This document shows positions 1 through 12,289 of a stretch of DNA of 64,000 nt, piece after piece. Within the stretch, counting starts at the first letter, position 1. Each line of letters begins with the position of its first letter. This DNA comes from Massospora cicadina (Eukaryota; Entomophthoromycota; Entomophthoromycetes; Entomophthorales; Entomophthoraceae): the NCBI GenBank assembly GCA_022478985.1, contig JAKSZP010014521.1, positions 165,909-229,908 on the forward strand. Reading direction: 5' to 3'. The translations under genes were made by a program, and so were the position numbers. The notes beneath the pieces were generated by a model that saw only the letters and a program-made list of their open reading frames with translations, ran no database searches and had not been told where the DNA came from.

Positions 1-1953
1 TAGTAGTGGGCTGAGGGGATCCCCTTGTTTATGCCCTCTGTGTGGTTTAATTTTGTTTGTTAGGAATCCAGGGCCGCATACAGCCATGGTTGCAGATTCT
101 GTTAGGAGCATCGCCCATTTTATGAAACTTGGTGGTAGTTTGAAGGCATGTAGACATTCTTTTAGGTATGGCCAGCTAACACGGTCAAACGCCTTTTCCT
201 GATCCAAGAAGACCAGGGAACCAGTTGCTTTGGATTGAGAAATGTTTATAACCGGGTATATGTAGTTTCATATTGAACGCCCTGGTATAAACCCAAACTG
301 GTTGGGTGATAGGACTTCAGATGCAATTGCGCCTATTCTAGCTGCTAGAATTTTTGTTAGAATTTTTTTGTCAGTGTTGGAGAGTGCAATTGGGCACCAG
401 TTGGCTAGGTCTAACTTGTCACCCTTTTTATACAAGGTTATAACGTAGGATTCATGGCCTCCTGGTAATAGGCGTGTTTCCAACAAACTCTGGTTCATTG
501 ACGCCAATAGGAGGGGGGCGATTTGTTGAAAATATTTTTGTAAAATTCATAGGGTATCCCATCAGGCCCTGGGCATTTCCTGCGTGGTGCACCGCGAAAT
601 GGTCTCCCAAAACTCCTCCCATGTAATATGGGATAGTATATTGTAATTTGGTGGTGTACTTTGTATCTTGGCAGTTTGAATAAATTCTTTAATTTTTTGT
701 GGATCTGTTGGCATATCACGATAAAATTCGGTGTAATAGTGGCGTACTTCCGCCTTGACCTCCTCAGGGTCAGTTGTCACAGTGCCATGGGTCTTGTGGA
801 CCTGTGTGCACGTGGGCTGGTTTCTGCAGGAGTGGAATTGGGTAGAAAAAGTATGTCACACAGGTTTCGCCTTCCTTTATGAACTTACCTTTGTTCAATA
901 CTTTGATTCTGTGTTGGTGTTCAAAGATGAGATTGTTAAGTCGGGCTGAAATTTCTGCCCATTTGCATCCCCAATTAAAGTTATAGCCAGATCTCAGAGT
1001 ATTTATTTCCGAGTGGTCTAGTTCTGCCAAGGTACGCTTGATTGTGGCTGTGTCCGCGGTGTACTTGCGTGATGCAATATGTCAGGTTTTGTTGACTAAA
1101 TCTCTTTTGAAATCTTCCCATGTTCCAATGGGATCCGAAGTGAATGGGGCTGTGAATTCTGGGTTTGTAGCCTTGTTTTCAACCCAGTCAGATATCTCAG
1201 GCAATCTTATATTTTCTGGGTGAAGCTTTCTCCAAGGCGAAACCTGTGTGTAGGATTGGGTTGGCGCTAACTGCACCGTAACTGATTGGTGATCAGAAAA
1301 ATTGATCTTTTTTGTTGTAAATTTAGAGATTCTTGAGTGGTGGAATTGTGGGATGAGGATGTGGTCAATACGACTCATAGATATGAGCAGTCCCTCACGT
1401 ATGTTGGGTCTTGTCATATGGGGAAGGATTGGTGAATTGGGAGGAAGAGCATCCTGTAAGCCAAGAGATGCCTTCATTGTGCGATATTCAATGTGTCCAG
1501 GTGGGTATCCCCTGGGATTAGGCTATCAATCTGTATTGGGGTTATCCCAGCAGTTGAAATCGCCTAACATGATGATATCTGGTGGGAGGGTGAGGGTAAA
1601 ATTTTTTTCAAAAAAACTTTTTCTCTCGATTGCAGTGCATGGTGTGTAGATACATGCTAACAAAATTATTTCATCTTGGCATGTGATTTTTGCTACCAGG
1701 ACTCAATCATGCAAGTGTGATGATGAATTTGTAATTTTAAATTTTTTGTTGTTTTGGACTATCACCCCACAGTGAGATGTCCATACTGATTGTGATGGTG
1801 CGACCCTGGTTGACCAGGATTCTTCTTCCCCTTAAAGCAGTGGGTTTCTTGGTTGGCCAAGATGTCTACAAAAGGTTTTCGCAGGAATGCCAGCTTTTTG
1901 GCTTGGGATTTATGAGCCCTGGCTCCTGCGATATTTAACATCCCTATTGACAC
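1..1953 (-). pseudogene. LINE copy 1 ORF2 (endonuclease + reverse transcriptase), broken and incomplete
   Basis: ORF2 nicks target DNA and copies element RNA at the nick. Seen: the APE endonuclease start MLNIAGARAHKSQAKKLAFL with QETH (NQETHC), the late endonuclease motif SRIDHILIPQF near 1360, then reverse transcriptase blocks CPGPDGIPYEFY, ANWCPIALSN and NQFGFIPGRS toward 270-600. The catalytic FVDD box is beyond the left edge. Frames change several times. It is the same protein as at 7077-10615, which shows the missing end. Confidence 0.85.
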
Positions 1954-2015
1954 TGAGGTGCCCGTGGCGCCTCAGGAGCAGTTGGGAGGACCCTATGGTC
2001 CTATCCCACCGCGGC

Positions 2016-3241
2016 TCATTGTGGCCATGCTCCGCATCTGTACTCCAACTCTTTCACTGCCATTGTTGGTTCCCTTGATCTGACCCAATGATTCAAGGTA
2101 ACTGAGGTTTTTTGCACCTGCATTAACTTTTCCTGAACAGGTCTCAAGTTGTTTTGATGCGGATTATTGATTGGATTCTATGTTTTTGAGGTTCAACTTT
2201 GTTGCATTGTGCACCGCATTTTCACCCAAATTGCGGTTGCATTGTTCCTCAGTATTTGCATGACTGATGACGCTTTGTGGCTCAGTCTGGTTCTGTGAAA
2301 ATTTTTGACCTGGGCATATTGTTCTGATTGGTTGGTTCAGTGAATATCTGAAATATCCTCCTGAATTTGTCTGTGGTTAATGGCGGATTCCGCGTGTGCC
2401 ACCGCTTCAGCTGCTACTATCTTGCAGGCTTTTTGTGCTGCTTTACGCTGTTTACTTGTAACTGGGTCCACGATGGAGTATAGTCCATCTTCACCCCAGC
2501 GGAATGGGAGGTGGCCATCAGTCATTTTGGCGAATTTTTCATTATCTTCGTCCATAGCTTCTTCACAAAAATCATTTTCCATTAAGCCCTCTTTTACAGG
2601 TCATGCATGTTCCTTGTGGCCCAGTGAGCCACAGTGGTTGCAAATGGGTGGTGCGCGTTCCAGTGTAACTCGGAATGCAGCTGACTGGCCCCCATCTGCA
2701 AAGTGAAATTCTGCTGCACGAGGAATTCTGGATAAGTCCTCTTCCACTTCTGGGAAGGGGTTGATTACAGCAATAGCTTTGCCCATGCACAGGTTGGGCA
2801 TCAGGTGAAATCGCTGTAATTCAAGTTGTTGGATTTCTCTGTAGGCCACAAGACCTTTGCAGAGCTCCTCCTCGATTACCTTATGAGGAAGGTTGGTGGG
2901 GAGCGAGTCAAAGGAGATGAACAAAGTTTTTGCTTTGTTCCATCTGGTGCGCACGGTGCGCACAATTTTTTTCCCTCAGAGAGGGCAATTTTCACACAGA
3001 CTTTTGCTGCGGCATTGGCTTCATTGGCTGTTTTGAAACCAATATTGATCCAGCCACAGCCCATGTTGTTGGTGGCTATGTACACCGCGTAAGGGAAAAG
3101 TGAGGGCTGTGCCTCATATGTCTTCTCCCACAGGGTTGGTGACTCATCCCCAAGGAAGAGTTTAATCCCATGTTCCACCTTTGACAAAGGTTGGTTGAAT
3201 TGAATGTACATGTATTGCGCGTGCTTTACAGTAGATACCAT
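2016..3241 (-). pseudogene. LINE copy 1 ORF1 (nucleic-acid-binding protein), broken
   Basis: ORF1 proteins of L1-type elements coat the element RNA. The N-terminal part starts MVSTVKHAQYMYIQFNQPLS; a later segment has the CCHC zinc knuckle CNHCGSLGHKEHA, which should end in a fourth zinc ligand but meets TGA instead. The C-terminal part (around 2340-2580) is acidic then Lys/Ala rich. A frameshift near the A-run around 2965 separates the first two parts. At the codon where copy 2 has TAG (about 2090) this copy reads TGG, so the ancestral ORF1 probably ran to the TGA at 2016. It sits directly upstream of the endonuclease frame, as in two-ORF L1 elements. Confidence 0.8.
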
Positions 3242-3474
3242 AAACCCAGATGGTGTCTGAGTTTGCGATTTCTTTGCAGATTGGGTTCCTGGTCCCCCTC
3301 CAGGGCGTTACTTGCCCTTAGTTGCACCATTAAGTGCACCGCTTGCTGCGACGCTCGCCCATGTTGTATTATTTTTGTTATTAAAGTCACCCATCTTTCC
3401 TGTGTGTGATTATCCAAATTTGCTGTTCAAATTGAATCATAGTAACTAAAGTGATTGTTACGAGAAAGAAAAGC

Positions 3475-5531
3475 AATTTGTAATTGAAAGATGTGACATG
3501 TTAGTTCTTGTATTTGGATACTACTTACATCCTTAATCTAGAGAATACAAATATATGTGATATAGAGGATAGACCTTCTTTCCCATGCTCTATATTATTA
3601 ATAATAATTTTTTACATACAAAAGTAAAGTTTTTAATATGTTCATAATTTCCAGATTACATCCTTTGCAAAAATACCCTTTTTGTTACTTCCTTTGCTTT
3701 AAAAAGAATCAATAAAGATAAGGCTAGACAAAAGTTTTAAAAATTTATGAGAGCATATTAAAGGCTTATTTAACAAGTGTTATCGTATAAAATACTATAC
3801 AAAGTGGTTTGATTTTTGGCTACCATCTTTTCAATAGTTCTAAGTTACATTATATTAGTTATCTAACCTTTTTGTTTTATTAAGAGATTGGATCCTTCTA
3901 GCATCTTAAAAAATGGATTTAGCTGACAGAAGCCACTCTCAAGGTGCAAATTACTAGTTAAGGCACAGATATTATAGCTTGGCCATAGACTGAGCATGTT
4001 TTACCTTACACAAGACATACCATGTACATAGGATGACAACAATTTTACAATTTATATCCTATTCGGGAGAGATAATGTAGATTTTTATATATTATTAAGA
4101 AGATGAGGGTCATAATGATGGCGATGAAAATATTAAGTGCAGTAAGGCATGTTACCATTACTATTATATTTTAGTAAGATTTATTAAGTGAGCTTTAAGG
4201 TACAGACAAAAATGGATGCAGTGAAATAGTAAGAGGCGTACTTAGCATAGTACTCCTAGTATGAGGGTACTTAATGTTAGAAAATGATATGTACTATTTT
4301 GTATTAAGATGATTGACGTAAAAGACTGTTTTTAAATAAGAGTATAAAATTCAAGCTTCATGGACTTTTAAGTCTTGTTAATAATTGTGAGGAATCAATA
4401 AATGTGATTCCAGATATATAAACATCATCTGGCTTAGATTATAAGCAGATTACTAAAGTAAAAACCTAAAGGAATTTCATTTTATGGATTAAATTTATTC
4501 TAAAGAAATCCTTAGAATAAAATCGAGCTTATGTGTTTATAGTAAGATCTGAATTATATTTTACCCATTCAAGGCGTTAGAGATTATATATACATTATGA
4601 TTTTCATTACCAGTTGTTTGATCATGGGCTTGATTGAGTTCAATATAGAAATCAAAATTAAATTAATATAAAAATTGTTTGTAAGATCATATGTTTTGAG
4701 AAGATTTAAAGATATTAAGTATCACAACTTTAAGAGGGTCAGTAATGGAGCTTGCATCATAGTAAGCCACAAGAATAGTTTCATTGTGTCATAGAGTTAT
4801 ATTCTTGAGGCTCAGACAAGGGTCTTTTATTAGGGTCCAGTAAAATAATCTAAATGACTTATATTTATGTTGAAAGCAGGCTCTGCATTAAGTTTTTGAA
4901 ATCAATAAGTTAGTTGCACCAAAGAGAAAGGCAATCTGTATGATGACAAGAACCTTACAAAAGAAAAAAATTATATTTATTAAAAACGTTTTTTTATCAA
5001 ACCAAATAAAACACACTTAGTAGTTAGGACTTAAAAGTGGATTTAGCTTGTAGGATATTAGGTTGGGTCATCATGGTATGCTTTAAGAAACTACTAGTTA
5101 AACTAGATCCTCTTTCTTATAGAAGTCCCATAATTATATGCTGTTAAAAATCCATAGACATTTTTGTATAGAAAAATGGTATCTTAGAAGAACTTAAGAA
5201 TTTTAGGTTATTTACAAGTAATAATAAAGGCATTAGATACTTGTGCCTTGCCTAAAGGCGTTAAAAAACTAATAGAAATCGGCCTATTACAGCATAATGT
5301 TGTTAATAGCTGAGGATGGAAAATCTATTAACATATTTATGCCGTTATGAGGGGCATTGTATTTGATTATAGAATAAGTATAAGGACTACCCATGTTTGC
5401 ATGTGCGAGTAAATCAATGTTATTGTGTGATTTAAAGTGTCACCAGTGAGGGTCAAGAAAATTGATAACAACTAATAAATACAATGAAACAGGGATGCAA
5501 TGCGAGGTAATTGGGTTTAAATTTATATAAC
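3475..5531. other. AT-rich spacer between the head-to-head LINE copies
   Basis: About 2.06 kb with no open frame of note. Base composition is AT-rich, and on the plus strand G looks commoner than C in many lines. I could not recognise a protein motif with confidence, although the texture resembles the decayed gypsy remnants elsewhere in the window. A very old transposon remnant is likely but not shown. Confidence 0.4.
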
Positions 5532-5548
5532 AAAGTTACGCTGGCGCA
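5532..5548 (+). repeat. Target-site duplication, left side of LINE copy 2
   Basis: AAAGTTACGCTGGCGCA lies directly before the LINE 5' end. Its partner at 10766-10782 reads AAAGTTATGCTGGCACA. The two mismatches are C-to-T and G-to-A changes, both at CpG sites. Confidence 0.85.
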
Positions 5549-5779
5549 GCTTTTCATTCTTGTAACAATCACTTTAGTTACTATGATTTAATTCAAACAG
5601 CAAATTTGGATAATCACACACAGGAGAGATGGGCGACTTTATCAAAGAAATAATGTAACATGGGTGAGCGTCGTGGTGAGCGGTGCACTTAATGGTGCAA
5701 CTAAGGCAAGATACGCCCTGGAGGGGGAACAGGAACCCAATCTGCAAAGAAATCGCAAACCCAGACACCATCTGGGTTT

Positions 5780-7002
5780 ATGGTATTTACTGTAAAGCAC
5801 ACACAATATATGTACATTCAGTTCAACCAACCCTTGTCAAAGGTGGAGCATGGGATTAGACTCTTCCTTGGGGATGAGTCACCAACCCTGTGGGAGAAGA
5901 CATATGAGGCACAGCCCTCACTTTTCCCTCACGCGGTGTACATAGCCACCAACAACATGGGCTGTGGCTGGATCAATATTGGTTTCAAAACAGCCAATGA
6001 AGCCGATGCCGCAGCAAAAGTCTGTGTGAAAATTGCCCTCCATGAGGGCAAAAACTGTGTGCACCGTGCGCACCAGATGGAACAAAGCAAAAACTTTGTT
6101 AATCTCTTTTGACTCACTCCCCACCAACCTGCCTTGTAAGGTAATTGAGGAAGAGCTCCTCAAAGGTCTTGTAGCCTATGGAGAAATTCAGCAACTTGAA
6201 TTACAGTGATTTCACCTGACGCCCAACCTGTGCATGGGCAAAGCTATTGCTGTAATCAACCCCTTCCCAGAAGTGGAAGAGGACTTATCCAGAATTCCCC
6301 ACATAGCAGAATTTCACTTTGCAGATGGGGGCCAGTCAGCTGCATTCCGAGTTACACTGGAACGCGCACCACCCATTTGCAACCACTGTGGCTCACTGGG
6401 CCACAAGGAACATGCATGACCTGTGAAAGAGGGCTTAATAAAAATGATTATTATGAGGAAGCAATAGATGAAGATAACGAAAACTTCCCAAAATAACTGA
6501 AGGTCACCACCCATTCCACTGGGGAGAAGATGGACTATACTCCATCATGGACACAGTTAAACGCAAAGAATGTAAAGCGGCACTAAAAGTCTGCAAGAAA
6601 GCAGCGGATGAAGTGGCAGCACAAATGGAGTCCACCATTAACCATGGACAAATTCAGGAGGATATTTCAGATATTCACCAAACCAACCAATCAGAACAAT
6701 ATGCCCAGGTCAAAAATTTTCACAGTAACCTGACTGAGTCACAAAGTGACATCAGTCATGCAAATACTGAAGAGCAATGCAACTGCAATTTGGGTGAAAA
6801 TGCGGTGCACAATCCACCAAAGTCAAACCTCAAAAATATAGAATCCAATCAACAATCCGCATCAAAACAACTTGAGACCTGTGCGGGTAAGGTTGATGCA
6901 AATGCAAAAACTGCAATTCCCATGAATCATTAGGTCAGATCAAGGGAACCAACAATGGCAGTGAAAGAGTTGGAGTACAGACGTGGAGCATGGCCAGAAT
7001 AA
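5780..7002 (+). pseudogene. LINE copy 2 ORF1 (zinc-knuckle RNA-binding protein), broken
   Basis: The start MVFTVKHTQYMYIQFNQPLS aligns with copy 1. The first frame ends at 6112, but the protein continues in another frame (KVIEEELLKGLVAY..., RIPHIAEFHFADGGQ...) to the knuckle CNHCGSLGHKEHA at about 6380-6418, cut by the same TGA as in copy 1. A third block (6547-6933) is polar and rich in Glu, Gln and Asn. TAG at 6931-6933 corresponds to TGG in copy 1, so TAA at 7000-7002 is the likely original end. The next frame starts about 75 bases later. Confidence 0.8.
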
Positions 7003-7076
7003 GCTGCGGTGGGATAGGACCAGAGGGCCAGCCCAACCACTCCTGAGGCGCCGCGGGCACCTCAGTGTCAATAGGG

Positions 7077-10000
7077 ATGCTAAACATCGCAGGAGCCAGG
7101 GCTCATATGTCCCAAGCAAAAAGCTGGAATTCCTGCAAAAACCTCTTATAGACATCTTGGCCATCCAAGAAACCCACTGTCTACAAGGGGAATAAGGATC
7201 CTGGTCAACCAGGGTCGCACCATCACAATCAGTATGGACGCCTCACTGTGAGGTGATCATCCAAAACAACAAAAAATTTAAAATTACAGATTCGTTGTCG
7301 CACTTGCATGATTTAGTCCTGGTAGCAACAATCACATGCCAAGAGGAAATAATTTTGATAGCATGTGTCTATGCACCATGCAACACAACTGATAGAAAAC
7401 AATTTTTTGAAAACATTCCTACTCTCACTCTCCCACCAGATACCATTTTGTTAGGCGATTTCAACTTCTGGGATAACCCTGATACGGATCAATGGCCCAA
7501 TCCCAGGGAAAACCCACCTAGACACATTGAATTCCGCACAATGAAGGCATCTCTTGGCCTACAGGATGCTCTCCCTCCCAGTTCACCACTCCTTCCTCAC
7601 ATGACGTGGCCCAACATATGCAAGGGAGCGCTCATATCAATGAGTTGCATTGACCACATCCTCATCCCGCAATTCCACTGCTCAAGAATCTCCAAATTTA
7701 CAACAAAAAGATCAATTTTTCTGACCACCGATTGGTTACAGTGCAGTTTGCGCCAACTTAATCCCACACACAGGTGTCACCTTGGAGAAAGCTTCACCTA
7801 GAAAATATAAACTTGCCTGAGATATCCAACTGGGTCAAAAATGAGGCTACAAACCCAGAATTCACAGCCCCATTCACTTTGGATCCCATCAGAACATGGG
7901 AAAATTTGAAAAAGGATTTAATCAACAAAACCCAACATATTGCATCACATAATTACACTGTGGACACAGCCACAATCAAGCGTACCTTGGCAGAACTAGA
8001 CCACCTGGATATAAATACTCTGAGATCTGGCTATAGCCCCAACTGGGGACGCAAATGGGCAGAAATAGCTGCCAGACTTAAAAATCTCATCTTTGAACAC
8101 CAACACAGAATCAAAGTATTGAACAAAGGTAAGTTTATAATGGAAGGCGAAACCTGTTTGACATACTTTTTCCACCAATTCAACTCCTGCGGAAACCAGC
8201 CCACATGCACACAGGTCCACAAGACCAATGTCACTGTGGCAACTGACCCTGAGGAGGTCAAGGTTGAAGTACACCATTATCACACCGAATCATATCACGA
8301 AACGCCAACAGATTACAAAAAATTAAAGAATTTATACAAACTGCCGAGATACAAAGTACACCACCAAATTACAATATACTATCCCTTATTACGTGGGAGG
8401 AGCTTTGGGAGACCATTTCGCGGTGCACCACGTAGGAAATGCCCAGGGCCTGATGGGATACCCTATGAATTTTACAAAAAATATTTTCAACAAATCGCCC
8501 CCCTCCTATTGGCGTCAATGAACCAGAGTTTGTTGGAAACACGCCTACTACCAGGAGGCCATGAATCCTACGTTATAACCTTGTATAAAAAGGGTGACAA
8601 GTTGGACCTGGTCAACTGGCGCCCAATTGCACCCTCTAACTCTGACACAAAAATTCTAACTAAAATTTTAGCAGCCAGATTAGGCGCAATTGCATCTGAC
8701 GTCCTATCACCCAACCAGTTTGGGTTTATACCAGGGCGTTCAAACTGGAATAACATTCACCCTGTTATAAACATTTTTCAATCCAAAGCAACTGGTGCCC
8801 TAGTCTTCTTGGATCAGGAAAAGGCGTATGACCGAGTTAGCTGGCCATACCTAAAAGAATGTCTACATGCCTTCAAACTCCCACCAAGTTTCATAAAATG
8901 AGCGATGCTCCTAACTGAATCTGCAACCATGGCTGTATGCGGCCCTAGATTCCTAAAAAACAAGATTAAACCACACAGAGGGCTCAAACAAGGGGAACCC
9001 CTCAGCCCACTACTATACAATTTCAGCTTTGACCACTCCTACGAGTAACTGACTCACGTCTCATGGGGATAACCGCACAAGGACAACCAACAGTCAAGAT
9101 ACTGGCCTTTGTGGATGACTGCGTAGCAGGTATAGCAAACAATGAAGATGCCCAACAGCTGGAACGCACTCTAGAGGAATACTCCAAGGTGAGCAATGCA
9201 TCGCTCAACAAAAGAAAGACAGAGATCATCCTCTTAGGCAAATACACAAACAACTGGGCCACAACTTAGAACCTTACACCAACACACGAAGAAAAAACCC
9301 AATCATTTTACCCTTTGCAACACCTCCCACCACCACTCCTGTCTGACACCTTGGAATTTGGCTAGAATCAGGGGGATATGCTAATGAGACAATGGAAAGT
9401 AACCTGTTACAACGGGTATCCAAACGCGTCTCCTCCCTCAAGGGAAGAACCCCAGGATTAACAGGACGAGTTACAATTGCTAACTCCCTCATCCTCTTAA
9501 TACTGTGGTACCAGGCCCACGCGATAGCCTTCTCACCTACCTTTATAACCTCAATCCGCGCGCTTATCCAGGGCTGGCTGTGGCCTGGCTCTCACCCTCC
9601 TATACGGATGGAAACACTATTTGGCCCACGCTCAAGCAGAGGCATGGGACTAATAGATTTGAGAGCCATGCCAATCACATCCTAGGTACCTTGATAAAGG
9701 AAATCCTTGCTCCAGATCTCCCGCAACAACATTGATCCAGAGCAGCAAGGACTAACTTTGCACAGGCGCTCAAATTAACCAACTCGCATAGTCCACCCAG
9801 ACTACTTACATACCTTGCCTTACCTAATGCAACGGGTCCGCATGGAACCTCCCCTCATTTCAAACATATCCTCTGAACTATCCGCCGTATGGGATGGACC
9901 ATAGAGAACATGGGTACTATACATGGAAGGGGACGACCCAGCCCCCAATTCAAATTAAGAAACCCAGAAAACCACACCCAGAGATATACTTTCAACAACC

Positions 10001-10615
10001 CCAAACATAGCTAGGATAAAATCCCTAGTTATGTTGGACATTCCCTATGATTTAACCACACAGAAAGCAATGTGGAAAATGACGCACCACCCACTCCTAC
10101 AACCAAGGATAAGAGAAAACGCCTGGCGCTGTTTGAGAAGGACCTATAGGACGGCGGACCGCTCCAACTCCCTCCATAAAACATGTGCAGTATGTGGAGG
10201 GGAGGGATCCCTACATCACCGCCTAGAAACCTGCCCCCCAACCAAAGCTATATGTCAGGAAGTCGCACGCCTGCTTAAGATCCAAAACAAAAAGAAATTC
10301 ATGATATTGAAGAGCATCTTCGCTCTCCAGATCAAGTCACCAATCCCATCTACCCTCCGTTCCCTAATAATACCCATTGCAATGTGGACAATCCACACAA
10401 TTGCATTAGATGCGTTCAAGGGCATGGTCCCAACCATTCATGGGGTTATTAACAGATTCCATGTCCACTTACTGGAGCACTTCCAAGCCTGGCTCTATGG
10501 ATATATGAGCCCATGGCAAAAAGCACTCATAGAATCATGGTTCCCACTCTGGTTCCTCCACACAGACCCTTTCCTTCACACCTGCTCTATATCAGGGGAA
10601 ATCCTCTCAGAGTAG
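7077..10615 (+). pseudogene. LINE copy 2 ORF2: endonuclease, reverse transcriptase, C-terminal Cys/His motif; broken
   Basis: Domains in order: APE endonuclease (MLNIAGARAH, AIQETHC near 7160, LLGDFNFWDN near 7450, SCIDHILIPQF near 7650); reverse transcriptase (CPGPDGIPYEF near 8440, NWRPIAPSN, NQFGFIPGRS, LVFLDQEKAYDRVSWPYL near 8800, RGLKQGEPLSP near 8980, catalytic FVDD near 9110); then GRVTIANSLILLILWYQAHA; then CAVCGGEGSLHHRLETC near 10190, a Cys/His array typical of LINE ORF2 C-termini. The catalytic Asp pair is kept. Stops and shifts at about 7193, 7800, 8899 and 9046 break the frame; at 8899 a TGA interrupts an otherwise continuous reading. Confidence 0.9.
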
Positions 10616-10765
10616 CACACCAAACCCCCCAGACCTGGCAGTCCCGCTGGCAACAGGGGTAACTAGAGTACCCTGGGGTGCCCAATTTTATATTTGTCGG
10701 TTATTTCCTTAATTTTACATATATTTGGTAATGTCCATCCCCTGGTTGGCTTACCTCAGTTAATA
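10616..10765 (+). other. LINE copy 2 3' UTR
   Basis: Non-coding tail after the ORF2 stop, with no long A tract. The last bases before the target duplication are TTAATA(A), a short A-rich end. Confidence 0.7.
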
Positions 10766-10782
10766 AAAGTTATGCTGGCACA
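10766..10782 (+). repeat. Target-site duplication, right side of LINE copy 2
   Basis: AAAGTTATGCTGGCACA, partner of 5532-5548 with 15 of 17 bases identical. It fixes the 3' end of the LINE at 10765. Confidence 0.85.
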
Positions 10783-12279
10783 GGGGTGAATAGTTTAAAC
10801 TATGTTTTTTCATTTAGTTAGATACATATATAAAATAATAGTTTTTTTATGTGATATCAACACAAAAAAAATACATCCCTCATATGACCAAACATTAAAG
10901 AAAGATAAGAATGAAAGGGGCAACTTGTTCCTAGGAGTTGTTTTTTCTTAGGCCAGCGCTCTGAAGGGACTTGTTTAGGAACTTGGCATGAACCCAAAAA
11001 AGTTATAAATGGTAGCTTTTTCAAAGTTTAAGCCTTAATGGACGGTATCTCTATCATCATCATAGCCTCAAAGTGTGCTATAGTTTGCAAGTGCTTTATA
11101 AATCCAGGTTTACAATAGTATAAAAGTAACTTCCTCATGGTAAAGTTGGGAAAGTTCCATTGATCTTTGTTATCACAATTTAGAGACTCGTTTATTGATA
11201 AAATCTGGTGCACTAGGGTATGTTTCTGTATGCAACTAATATGTTCCACGTAATGTCTTCTAGTTACTTAGTTGAACTTATGTTATTTCATGAAAAGTAT
11301 AAATATTAGACAGAAGCAGTTTGGGATGCTTCACATGTAGTAACTTGTAAGTGATAGCTCCATAAAGCCGTGGAAGGCAATTGTTAGAATTCTAATAATT
11401 GATCACATATCCGTTTCAGTGTAGATTAGACTTTAATTGAAATAAATATAAGAACAGTTAATTTCTAGGTTATAAAAAAAGCTTTTTGAAGTTTTTTAGC
11501 TAACAATCTATTGTTTGTCAATGGTTGCAAACTAAAAAATTATTTATAATTGACCAAAGTATATATAAAAAGATGATTGGTTTCAATCAATTTTGAGTTA
11601 GGGAACATTCTCAACAATGTTAACAAGTATTTCAACGAGAGCTTGATAGCTGATAGTTGTCTACTATGGGGGATCATTCAATCAGAGGCGCTATATGATT
11701 AGGGTCTTTTTTACAAAGCTAACAAAGTGTTCTTACGCTTGTTCTAGCAGTAGTTTGTAGGTTTTACTGCAATGTGGCCCTATAAAATTGGTGTCTGGTT
11801 CCTAAAAATAATAGATGGCTGCTGAATCATGAAGGCTACTTTATAGGGGATTAGCTAAGGCGATGGAACTCTACGTTCAGAAGTTAATCCCAAAAGTAAA
11901 GTTTGTGGGATAATTAAAAATCCTCCATGAGCCAGCTGAAAAGTTGTGTAACCTTTAATATATAAAAAACGCTAATATTTATTTAATAAAGAGCAGCTTT
12001 CAACTGTTAAATATTATCAAAATATTTCTTCTAAAAAAGAAGAGTTGGAAGAAATAAAGTTCCCTAGTCAATTTTTCAAGTTTTAATAAAAGTACACCAT
12101 ATTGTTGTAAAATCCACTTGTAAAGAAGACTTTACTTTCTAGTTGTAACCATACAACTATTGTCATCCCTACTATTTATAACATTTCCAGCCCTGATCAG
12201 TAAACTTACCCAAAGGTTACAGCAATATTATAGTAAAATATCTGAGTTAAATATAAGCTTCTAGAAAAATGGTTTAACC
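10783..12279. other. AT-rich non-coding stretch
   Basis: No usable open frame, RNA gene or clear repeat. It leads without a visible boundary into the gypsy remnant that begins near 12290, so part of it may be decayed element sequence. Confidence 0.4.
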
Positions 12280-12289
12280 ATATTGCTTC

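Larger units (their letters stand above)
1..3474 (-). mobile_element. L1-like LINE copy 1, 5' two-thirds (runs off the left edge)
   Basis: Reverse complement of the first ~3.47 kb of the LINE at 5549-10765; the two can be followed almost without gaps, the left edge matching about position 9016 of the other copy. The 5' end (at 3474) begins with the same GCTTTTC as copy 2, so this copy is 5'-complete. Order on the minus strand: ORF1 with a zinc knuckle, then APE-type endonuclease, then reverse transcriptase. The polymerase catalytic box, the C-terminal domain and the 3' end lie outside the window, so its target duplication cannot be tested. Reading frames are broken in several places. Confidence 0.93.
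5549..10765 (+). mobile_element. Full-length L1-like LINE copy 2 (about 5.2 kb)
   Basis: A non-LTR retrotransposon bounded by a 17-bp target duplication (5532-5548 and 10766-10782). Parts in order: short 5' UTR, ORF1 with CCHC knuckle, ORF2 with APE endonuclease, reverse transcriptase and a C-terminal Cys/His motif, then a ~150-bp 3' UTR ending TTAATAAA with almost no poly-A. Two ORFs, an APE endonuclease, no visible RNase H and the motif spelling suggest the L1/Tx1 side of the LINEs; the clade needs a tree. All frames are broken, so it is dead as read. Confidence 0.95.

Noticed and set aside
8568..8756. Minus-strand frames over the LINE (also 7996-8283, 9023-9262)
   Set aside because: Shadows of the ORF2 sense frame.
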